Shown piece after piece: positions 47,002 to 56,500 of a stretch of 64,000 nucleotides of DNA. The DNA lies in assembly GCA_036971615.1 (NCBI GenBank), contig JAYKKR010000018.1, forward strand, positions 434,001-498,000. Direction: 5' to 3'. The notes beneath the pieces are model-generated. The model did not search any database and was not told the DNA's origin. It saw only the letters and a list, made by a program, of their open reading frames with translations. Every line of letters starts with the position of its first letter. The stretch's first letter is position 1. Origin of the DNA: Amyloporia xantha (Eukaryota; Basidiomycota; Agaricomycetes; Polyporales; Adustoporiaceae). The position numbers were made by a program, and so were the translations under genes.

Positions 47002-47099
47002 AGGCTGTCGCGACAGCCTCAGGCTGAAGAGACGTGCAAATGTGCACAAGTCCACACTGACCCTAACCCTAGATCAGACTCAGTCTGTCGCGACAGACT
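47002..47099. repeat. Two perfect 18-bp palindromes centred on TGTCGCGACA
   Basis: 47,002-47,019 and 47,082-47,099 are perfect inverted repeats with the same TGTCGCGACA core and different outer arms. A degenerate relative lies at about 44,008-44,028 in the inner element, within a region of about 100 bp that is inverted relative to this one. Confidence 0.7.
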
Positions 47100-48267
47100 C
47101 ATGCCCAAATTGGGACTGCTCAGCGCTCATTTTCACTGTCGCATCTCTTCCACAACACTCACTTGGCTTCATCTTCCTCCCTGCCACTTTACTGTTTCTG
47201 TTCATTTCTGCTCACTCAATTATTCTCTTTCTGATCTCTGATACACATCTAGTTTGCTATTGCCTCTTTCTGAGCAGTTCTGTATCACTGATGTGCTGGC
47301 ATCTCTGAATGAAGTGTAGCTGTTTGCCGGTCATTGTAGGCTCAGGTAAGTCAATATTTTCTTTCTTTTCCTATCTATTTCTACACAACATTAACATCAG
47401 TTTCTGATTCAAATATCAACAGTATCTAGCACTATGGTTGTGAACTGACAATCAAAGGTGAGTCGACTTCAAGTTATCTCTTGAAGGTAAACTCTGACGT
47501 GTCAACTATCTTTAATAGATATGACATCTACTTGGCATGCTACTGTTCTCCACAATGCTTCTGACACTGAACACATGCATCCTATGTAAGTCATGTTTGA
47601 ATTACAATTTATGTCTCATTCTCTGAGTTTGGTACGCCTTCTTAGATTCTCATTAGCTTGTCTTCTATCCATGTGCCCTCCCCTCTCCCTCTGTCTTGTG
47701 CCATCCACCTTGATGGCTGTATCCACATCTTGTTAGAACATTACGGTGAGCCCGAGTCCAATTGATTGACGACTGTATCTGATTGCAGTGTCCACCAGCT
47801 TGCACATATCCCCTGGCAGTTAGTTGGCATGTGCGTATCTTCCATGCCGCTGCTTACTTCAATCCGCTGCTTACTTCAATTGCTTGACGTGGTAGGTGGT
47901 GGTGGTGAATGGAATGTTGGATGCGGGATGCGGTGCTGGTTCATACTACATGCTAGACAGTAGGCTTTAGTGTAATACACATGAATACATTATATTTATT
48001 TTGCAATACTCTGTCCTTATCTAAGAACATTCTGTGACGATCTGGGAGCAATAAATATGTCTTTAAGTGTACTGTCAGAGTAACTTAGGTACATACTGGG
48101 AGTACTCTGTGACGCTCTCAGAGATTTGAGCTAGAAGGGGTTAGTCTGAGGGCAACCTGGGACACTCTGAGCACTCTGGGCACTCTGAGCACTCTGAGTG
48201 CTCTAGGATGCTCTAGGACAGTCCTAGAGTGTCCTAGTACCAAATGCGTTTTTCCTGATGCATCGCC

Positions 48268-49746
48268 GTGCCGGACCGTACTCTACAGCAAGAACTTCTC
48301 TTAGCCCAGAACAGTCCTATCTCCCCCCGACTAGATCTCGACCTTCCTCACTTTCCCCTCCGACCGGCCGTGTTCGACGACTCAGACTCGGATAACCCTT
48401 TCGACGTCAGAATCCCTCCCTTCCGGTCACAAAGCAACACGTGCTCTGTATCCCTCGAACATCCTTCACCTCCGCTCAATTCCCCAGTAAACCACGAGCC
48501 ACCGGCGGAAGGAAGGAGTATCGAGGAAACATCCACAATCTCATCAATCACCGAATCTTCCGTGACCCCGTCAACCCGCTCATCTCCAGTTCCTCCCGAA
48601 CGCCCACGCCGACGAACGATTTCGGCACCACCCTCAGTACAAGTCAAACGCGAGGTCGTCGAGCCTACCATCCTGTCGACATACGTAGATCCCGCGAGCG
48701 TACCACTCCCTCCATCACGAGGGAGCTCGCCCCGTCCCGCACCTACCCAATCGACAAGTGCTACAGTACCCGCGCGTGCCATGCCTACTTCATCCATGCC
48801 CGTGCGAGGGGCGAAGACGGCGCCGACCTTCGACGGGGAACCGCGCAATCTACTGCGATACTTCGAGGATCTAGAGGACCTGTGCGCGGCAGCAGGGATT
48901 ACGACGGAAGAAGAGAAGATACGGTACGCGCTGGAGTACCTAACGGTGGAACAAGAGGAACTATGGAAGACGGCGGATGGGGCCGCAGGGCGGGTGTATC
49001 TGGTGTTTAAGCGAGGGGTGAAGGCCTTGTACCCGGGGGCGGACGGAGACAAGAGGTACACCGCGGCAGACCTCGATCGCATAGCACAGTCGGCGCGAGA
49101 CAAGGGGGTGCGGACGAGGGGGGAGGAGGCCGCATATTATCGAGAGTATTCCCCGGTCGCAGCCTTCCTGATATCGAAGAGCAAGATAGCGGCGCAGCAC
49201 AGGGACGAAGTGTACATGCGCGGGTTTGGGGAGGAAGAACTGCGGACGATTACCCGGAGGGCGGAGATCGCAGAACCCGACCACGACCCGGACGACCCGT
49301 GGGGGATGGACGTAATGCACAAGGTGGCGCAGAAGTGCCTCCCGGGAGTAGGAGGAGGAGCCGTGGGAGGGGGCGGAAGAGACACAGCAGGGACGAGCGG
49401 GACGACAGCGCCTCCAGCAGCAACCGCGGTGGTAAAGACGGAGGGCGTGGACTTGGCGCTCTTCAACCAGACGATACAGATGATGCAGGCATTCTTGGCG
49501 GGACGCAGCGGAGGAGCGGGAGGGGCGCCGCGGACCGGGGGAGGGGTCGTGCAAGGAGCGGGAGGAGCGCCGGGCAACTTCCTGTGCAACTTCTGTGGGG
49601 ACCCGGAGCACTTCATGCGGAACTGCGGGATTATCCTCCAGTATATCCTTGACCGGAAGATCTACCGGGACGAGACTGGGAAAGTGCGGCTCCCGAACAG
49701 CATGTTCGTTCCGCGCGGCCTGCCTGGAGAGTACATGAAGGATTGA
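48268..49746 (+). CDS. gag: Gypsy-3 gag
   Basis: The frame is open from the DNA-element border with no ATG until 48,781 (MPTSSMPVRGAK). The N-terminal part is Ser/Pro-rich. The gag core (NLLRYFEDLEDLC, ALYPGADGDKRYTAADL, AAYYREYSPVAAFL) is related to that of Gypsy-1. The zinc knuckle CNFCGDPEHFMRNC (C-X2-C-X4-H-X4-C) lies at about 49,588-49,630. It stops at TGA 49,744-49,746 in a place where Gypsy-1 continues (IRDRIYEWHRRN); the frame resumes after the stop with VDSWHAQNPG, so this looks like a Trp codon changed to a stop. Confidence 0.85.
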   Translation: MPDRTLQQELLLAQNSPISPRLDLDLPHFPLRPAVFDDSDSDNPFDVRIPPFRSQSNTCSVSLEHPSPPLNSPVNHEPPAEGRSIEETSTISSITESSVTPSTRSSPVPPERPRRRTISAPPSVQVKREVVEPTILSTYVDPASVPLPPSRGSSPRPAPTQSTSATVPARAMPTSSMPVRGAKTAPTFDGEPRNLLRYFEDLEDLCAAAGITTEEEKIRYALEYLTVEQEELWKTADGAAGRVYLVFKRGVKALYPGADGDKRYTAADLDRIAQSARDKGVRTRGEEAAYYREYSPVAAFLISKSKIAAQHRDEVYMRGFGEEELRTITRRAEIAEPDHDPDDPWGMDVMHKVAQKCLPGVGGGAVGGGGRDTAGTSGTTAPPAATAVVKTEGVDLALFNQTIQMMQAFLAGRSGGAGGAPRTGGGVVQGAGGAPGNFLCNFCGDPEHFMRNCGIILQYILDRKIYRDETGKVRLPNSMFVPRGLPGEYMKD

Positions 49747-49780
49747 GTGGACTCGTGGCACGCCCAGAACCCTGGGCAAC

Positions 49781-50812
49781 TGGTACGAGTCGCGGGGAAC
49801 GAGCGACAGGCCCCTCCGCACTTGGCCGCGAACCCTTTTCCAGATATACGAGGGCGTGAACATGGTGGAGACGAGGGACGAAGGTTCGTCGGATGAGGAA
49901 GATCCGTCGGAAAGGGTCCGGGTTCTCCAAGCAGAGTTGGCGCGGGCGAAGAAGAAGGAAGTGCGGTTCGAAGAAGTGAAGAAGACAGGGGCAAGGACGG
50001 GGGCGGCGTTGCGGGGCCCAGGAGGGAAACCGCCGGGGATACCTGCGGCCAACATACCACGGACGAGCGAGGAAAAGGCTAAGGGAAGCGAAGGAAAGGG
50101 GGCGGGAGGAACCACGGGGCAATACAAGTACCAGACGGAGATCAAACAACGGTACTCGGTGGCGGAAGCGACGAAGAAGCTCTACGGGACGAAGGTGGAG
50201 ATGACAGTGGGGGAGGTGCTGGCGATCTCGGCAGGGGTGCGGAAGGAAGTGAAGGGGGATGTGACGACGTCGCGGGTAGCCACCGCCGGTCTGGTAGAAG
50301 TCGACGACGAGGACCATTGGGAGGACGCGAAGGAAACCTTCCAGGTTACGGAAGGAGGGGCGAGTATCGGGCACGACTCCCTGGCGCTGCGAGCGGTGGA
50401 ACCAGTTATCGAAGGGAAGTTCACATGCGAGTGTGTGCTCGACGGCGGGGCGCAGATCGTGGCCATGCGGAAGGACATCTGGGAGAAGACAGGGATCGTC
50501 CTGAAGCCTGACGAAGCCATTGCGATGGAGACGGCCAACAGCGCACAAGTGAAAACGGTCGGGAAGGCGCAAAACGTACGTTTCACGTTCGGGAGCGTTG
50601 ACCTGTACCTCCAGCTGCAGGTGCTGGACGACGCGCCGTTCGAAGTCCTCCTGGGACGGCCCTTCTTTGCTCTGACTGCTTGCGAAACGCGGGACTTCCC
50701 CTCCGGCGAACAACAAATCACTCTTACGGACCCGGAGACAGGGGAACGGGTGATGGTGGCGACAAAACCGCGGAACGGTCGACGGAAGCCATCCGCGGCG
50801 GGTTTTCAATAG
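49781..50812 (+). CDS. Gypsy-3 protease region
   Basis: It is read in the +1 frame relative to gag, joined near 49,770. It begins NWYESRGTSDRPL and has no convincing start, so it was probably once continuous with gag. It has an acidic and Lys-rich linker, then the aspartic protease with active site CVLDGGAQIVAM (D-G-G, about 50,437) and the closing FEVLLGRPFF. It overlaps the RT frame by about 130 nt. Gypsy-1 shows D-P-G at the same place. Confidence 0.75.
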   Translation, partial: WYESRGTSDRPLRTWPRTLFQIYEGVNMVETRDEGSSDEEDPSERVRVLQAELARAKKKEVRFEEVKKTGARTGAALRGPGGKPPGIPAANIPRTSEEKAKGSEGKGAGGTTGQYKYQTEIKQRYSVAEATKKLYGTKVEMTVGEVLAISAGVRKEVKGDVTTSRVATAGLVEVDDEDHWEDAKETFQVTEGGASIGHDSLALRAVEPVIEGKFTCECVLDGGAQIVAMRKDIWEKTGIVLKPDEAIAMETANSAQVKTVGKAQNVRFTFGSVDLYLQLQVLDDAPFEVLLGRPFFALTACETRDFPSGEQQITLTDPETGERVMVATKPRNGRRKPSAAGFQ

Positions 50813-53247
50813 TCGAGGATGCGGGCAACGCTCGCGGAGACGCACTCGTACGTTTATACTCTCTGTATACCCCTTCCGACCCGATAGATAGAGCAGGCAA
50901 ATCGGCGGAGAGGAGCACTGCGCGGGGGGAAGAAGAGAGGGGTAATCGCACCCGGGTGTCGTCGTCTCGTCTGGACAATTCGCACATATCATGTATCGGC
51001 AAGGATATTCAGTCTCAATGCATTTCTGTTTCCTCGTATGTGCCGCGCGAACCCAAGATGAACGAACGACCACCGGTGGTGCGAGCAGGGAAGAAGAGGA
51101 TACACTTAACACGGGAGGGAGGACTTGTAGTGCCGGAAGGGAGCGGAAGGAGCGGGAAGGAAGGATTCTGGGTAGAAGAAGACGAGGTGGTACATGCGTA
51201 CGCCTACAAGAAGGTAGCGAACAAGGTAAGGCCGGTGGCGACGACGCTACCTGAAGAATTTCGAATCGTGCGAAGAGCACCAGGGGACCCCCTGAGGAAC
51301 CTACCGGAACTGCCTCGTCAGCCGCCCGAGTTCCACCCACAGGGGCGTTATACGGAGGAGCGGGGGAAGGCGTTGGACGTAGGGGGAGGGGGATTCCTGT
51401 GGCCGGAGGAAGTGAAGTTGGTGGACTTTTTAGTGGGACAGCACGAGCGGGTGTTCGCCTGGGACGAGACGGAGAAGGGAAGGTTCTCGGACGAATACTT
51501 CGACCCGGTCATGATTCCGACGGTGGAACACGTTCCGTGGGTGCTGAAGAACATCCCTATCCCGCCGGGAATCTTTGATCAGGTCGTACAAATCATCAAG
51601 GACAAGATCGCTTCGGGGGTGTACGAGCCCTCAAACTCGTCGTACCGGTCCAGGTGGTTCTGCGTGGTAAAGAAAGACGGGAAGTCCCTCCGGTTGGTGC
51701 ACGATCTACAACCCCTAAACGGCGTAGCTATCAAGGACGCGGCGGTTCCCCCACTGGTAGAACATTTGGCGGAGTCCTTTGGGGGAAGGGGATGTTATGG
51801 GATCCTGGACCTATACGTAGCTTTCGACCAGCGGACCCTGGACGCCCGGTCTCGGGACATCACCTCGTTCCAGACGCCGCTGGGGGCATTTCGGCTGACC
51901 TCGATTCCGATGGGGTATACCAATTCTGCGCAAATTATGCATGGGGATGTGACCTTCATCCTGCAGGACGAGATTCCGCATGTCACGGTCCCGTTCATCG
52001 ACGACGTGCCAATTAAAGGGCCAAAGACCCGGTACGAGCTGGAAGAGGGGGTATGAGACAATCGAGGGGAACCCAGGGATAAGGCGATTCGTGTGGGAAC
52101 ACCTACAGAACGTAAATCGGGTGTTGCAACGGATCGGGAACGTGGGAGGGACGTTCTCGGGGAAGAAGGCGTATTTGTGCGTTCCAGAGGTGGTGGTGGT
52201 AGGGCACCGATGCACGTACGAGGGAGGGTCCCGGAGGAGTCCCGAGTGCAGAAGATCAAGGATTGGCCGCGGTGCGAGACGGTAACAAACGTGCGAGGAT
52301 TTTTGGGGACCTGCGGGCTGGTGCGGATGTTCGTAAAGGACTTCGGAAAAATGGCGCGCCCACTCAACGACCTGCTTCGGAAGGGAGCCGACTTCGTATG
52401 GGAGGAGGCGCAGGAGGACGCTATGCGGAAGCTGAAGGACGCAGTAATCAACTCGCACGCGCGTCGTCCCGATTGACTATGGGTCCGAACGGGAGGTGAT
52501 TCTGGCGGTGGATTCATCGTGGATCGGGGTGGGGTTCGTGATCTTACAGAAAGGGGAGGACGGGAAGAGAAGGCCAAACCGGTTCGGGTCCATAACGTGG
52601 AACGAACGCGAATCCCGATACTCGCAAGCCAAGCTGGAGCTGTTTGGGTTGTTCCGGGCGCTGCGAGCGTGCCGGATCTACATTATCGGAGTGAAGAAGC
52701 TGGTCGTCGAAGTCGACGCCAAATATATTAAGGGGATGCTAAATAACCCAGACATCCAACCAAACGCCACTATCAACAGATGGATCGCTGGGATCCTCCT
52801 ATTCGACTTCAAGCTGGTACACGTGCCGGGGAACGGCATGCGGGGGCGGATGGGCTTTCGCGGCGGGGAGCAGCAGAGGAAGACCCGGAAGAGGAAGATG
52901 ACTTCGAAGAGTGGATTGACGAGGCCTACGCGTTCACCATGGAGGTCTTGAATACGCCGGGAGGGAAGAGGGACGAGGAGGGACTGATGGTGTGGTCGCT
53001 GGACGCGGGAGAGGGGGTAGAGATCCCAGAGGTCAGCAACGGAGGGGCGCGGGAGGAAAGGGTGCGGAAGGTAGACGGATTTTTACGAGACCCGAGGCGG
53101 CCGGAAGGAATGGACGAGAGGCAGTTCACCTCGTCCGTCCGTTACGCCAGCAAGTTCTTTGTCAAAGGGGGGAGGCTCTGGAAGAAAGATAAAGGAGGGA
53201 AGCACAAGGTGGTGGTGGAGAAAGGGAAGCGGTACGGCCTGATGAAA
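50680..53247 (+). CDS. pol: Gypsy-3 reverse transcriptase and RNase H, several frameshifts
   Basis: RT blocks: YEPSNSSYRSRWFCVVKKDGK, LVHDLQPLNG, FQTPLGAFRLTSIPMGYTNS and FIDD (about 51,995). Shifts occur near 52,050 (G run, followed by TGA), 52,225, 52,475 and 52,829 (G run). RNase H: VILAVDSSWIGVG, YSQAKLELFGLFRALR and EVDAKYIKGML. The tail has HAGADGLSRR and an acidic linker, and stops at the GAGGC target site of the nested LTR element, at the exact point where the integrase zinc domain should begin. The nearest relative in the window is Gypsy-1. Confidence 0.85.
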
Positions 53248-53252
53248 GAGGC

Positions 53253-53506
53253 TGTAACGTGCCGTTACATATCTATTCAATTATATTCCATTATATTATT
53301 ATAATCCCTTATCCTAGGCTTATATGCCCTTATCATCTATATTTACATATGTTTGTGTGCCAGCACATATGTCACCATCTATTTCCTTTCTAACACTAAC
53401 ACTTCTTTCACATTAACACCTATGTATGCATACTGTAGACACTCTCTGGAATAGAGATTGGGTGCAGCGCATATCAGGTGTGAGTGAGAGAAGTATATTC
53501 GTTACA
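53253..53506 (+). repeat. Left LTR of the nested element
   Basis: 254 bp, AT-rich, beginning with the self-complementary TGTAACGTGCCGTTACA and containing a second inverted pair (CATATGT...ACATATG). I see no difference from the right copy. Confidence 0.95.
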
Positions 53507-53564
53507 CATTTTTGCGCTCCTCTGACTTTGTCAGGTTTCTACAACCTGAGGGAGTCTATAGCGC

Positions 53565-56500
53565 ATGCATACATATTCAACTAGCTACTTTACCAAGTGG
53601 CCAGCTGGAACAGCCCTCTTGGCTAAATGCCTAGAGGTGTTGCATCCCTTACATGAAGAAGCTCACAGTTCTTCATGCAAGGCTTGGAGAGCCAAAGACC
53701 TTCCCTCCTGGGTTCACTGGGAGAGAAGGTCTCTATCCTTTGAAAGAGCCATCTCAGATTTAATCGAGATGCCTCTTGAGGATCTCGAGGAACGAGTCAC
53801 TCGGTTCGACGACCGAGCGAGACGGTACGGATTCGAGCGCGAAGACCGCGCACTCATGACAGTCAGTACCATCCGGTACTGCGTCATGGCGCAACTCGAT
53901 CACGACGAAGAGCGACGCGCTTCACAGCGGTCCTCTCCCGTGAACGAGCCGGCGAGGCCCAGCAGACCCGCAACGGGGATCTCTGGGACTGCCCAAGGTT
54001 TGCGCCCGACGCCCCGCGCAGTCATTCCCGACGCGCGGCGCGGCGAGCGCTTACACGCGCCTCTTCCCGCTACCACCACCACCACCTCCACTCTCATCTC
54101 GAGACCGGCCCACTCCACCACCGCAACACCCACGGCCGCGGAACCCGAACAGACGCGCCCGGTACCCCCGAGCGCGCCAGTACGGCCCGTACAAGACGGC
54201 TCCCAGCAGCCACCACTGCTGCGTGCCCCGCCCAACGACGGCATGCTGCAGCCCTCTGCGACGCGTCAAGACGCGCCGTACGGCGTTCATCCTCAACACT
54301 CGGGTCTTCAAGAGACCTCGAGTGACAAGCCGCTCCCTGTGAGCGAACTCGCCGGGCGGTTGCGCGCCCGGGAGGGTATAGGAACCGGGAACAGGGGCCC
54401 CAGTACAAGTAAGTACCCCAGTTCGTCCGCGATCCGCCCCGAACCGCCGCCCAACGCGCACAGTAGTGCCGCGTTGGGTGGACTGCTACTCTCGAGTACT
54501 CACGTACTCGAGAACGCGACAGAGAGCGGTGCGCTCGTCAGCCTAGCTGACGGCGCACCCGTTTCGTCTGCCACCCGCATAGAGCCGCCGCCCGACGTAC
54601 GCACCTGCGCGACGCCGGGTGGGCTGTCAGACTCGAGTACAGAAGTACTCGAGAATGCAACGGTAAGGGGTGCGCCCGCCAGCGTAGCTGACGGCGCACC
54701 TACTCCGCCTCTCCTCCTCTCCGCGCCGCTACCCAGCGCGCACAGCAGTGCCGCGCCGGGCAGACCAAGGTCCCCAAGTACACTTGTACTTGAGGACAGG
54801 GGTGCGTGCGAAGCGAGCCTCAGCACGGCTGAGCGAGCGAGTCCGCCGCAACCTCCTCGCTCCCAACCACCACCCGACGTGCACAGCGGTGCAGCGCTGG
54901 GTGGGCCGTTGTTCCCGAGCACTGAGGTACTCGAGGACACGGATGCGAACGCTGCATACACCAGCATGGCTGAGTGTATGCCCTCGTCGCTGGACGTTCA
55001 ACATGAGCCGCTGCTCGACGCGCACGGAGGTGCAGTGTTGAGCAGACTGCTGTTCTCGAGCACCTTGGTACTCGAGAGCACGAGTGCGAGCGGTACATAC
55101 GACAGCACCGCTGACTGTGTGTACACGCCGCCGGCCGTCCGTGGTCGCCCAGAGCCCCCGTCCAACGCGCACAGTGGTGTCGCGCTGGGTGAGTCATCCC
55201 TCTCGAGTGCCTTGGTACTCGAGAGGACCCTTGTCTCTCATTCACATACGGCTCGATCGGCCGGGGCCCCCTGCTCCAGTACACTACGATTCGAGTGGGT
55301 ACCCCATCCGAGCACGCCGGCATGTACGCCGCACTGTGCGCGCAGCGTATTCGACACTTGCGCACAGAGTGGACTGAGGTTCCCAAGTACCTTGGTACTT
55401 GAGGACCCGGATGCGAGCGATGCACGCGCCAGCACGGCTGAGTGCCCGTGCGCGCTGCATCTCCTCTACTCCCCATCACGACCCGACGCGCACAGCAGCG
55501 CCGCGCCGTGTGGACTCTTGCTCCCAAGTGCTTTAGCACTCGAGAACACGGAGGCGAACAATACACGCCGCAGCCTAGCTGACTGCATGTGTACGCCGCC
55601 GGCCGTCCGTGCTCGTTCAGAGCCCCTTCACGACGCTCGCATCGACGTCGTGTTGGGAAGGCTGCTGTCTTCAAGTACACCAGTACTCGAAGATGCGCAT
55701 ACGAACGGTGCGCACGTCAGCACGGCTGACCGTGCGCATCCGCTGTACTTCGGTCGTCCCCTACTGCTCCAGCCCAATGAGCACGGTAGTGCTACGTTGG
55801 GAAGGGTACCCTTCTCGAGTACTGCAGTACTCGAGGGGGCTTTCGTTCGACGAACGCACACCACCCCAATCGGCCGTGCGTATTCTTCGAGTACCCCTGT
55901 ACTACTCGAAGGTACTCGCCGTGCCTGGTCTGACGCCGCAGACGGCAGACGGCGCCCCTCACGTAAACGTGTGCGGAGCCGTGCATATACGCCGAGTACT
56001 ACGGTACTCGACGTCACTCACCGCGATGGTGCACCCCGTAGCAATGGCAGCAGCGTGCATCTGCCAAGTACTTCCGTACTCGACGGATCTCGCCCCTGTG
56101 GGGACTACGGTGCGCACACTATGAGCGTCGTTCTCAACGACGGGCATAGACCGTCGCCCTCGAGTACTTTGGTACTCGAGAGCACGGACACGGATGATAC
56201 ACGCAGCAGCATCGTTGGCTACGTGTACCGGCCGTCTGTCATCCCGAGCACCACTGTGCTCGACGATGCACGTACGAACAACGAGAGAAGTCGTTCGCAC
56301 ATTCACGTATCTGCTGGCGTGATGGGCAGGTTGTTGCCCTCGAGTACTTTAATGCTCGAGCGCGCGCATCCGCCGTATCTCGTCCATCACCCACCCCATC
56401 CCAATGTGCATGATAGTGCTGCATTAGGATGTGCACTCCACCCGAGTACTATAGTACTCGAGGGAGCCTCCGCTCGATGCCTGAGTATTAGTGCATTGAG

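Larger units (their letters stand above)
42266..48260. mobile_element. Outer DNA element with CATCRGGAAAAAC ends, non-coding
   Basis: The left end CATCGGGAAAAACACTTTTT and the right end (reverse complement CATCAGGAAAAACGCATTT) are inverted repeats. Both ends carry dense subterminal copies of CTCTGAG/CTCAGAG. It interrupts Gypsy-3 between PBS and gag. The target duplication is unclear: CATCG occurs at both borders, but so does a 2-bp CA. The centre (45.5-47 kb) is GC-rich with GAGGGC-type simple repeats. No transposase is found, so it is probably non-autonomous. It contains the inner copy at 42,735-45,504. Confidence 0.7.

Noticed and set aside
49631..51340. A 569-codon minus-strand frame opposite Gypsy-3 protease and RT
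   Set aside because: High GC third positions of the plus frame remove stops on the other strand; composition is Arg/Pro/Leu-rich with no motif.
54500..55680. Minus-strand genes opposite the nested LTR element ORF
   Set aside because: They exist because the palindromes read SSTxVLE both ways; they are shorter and are interrupted, whereas the plus frame is open for 4.3 kb.
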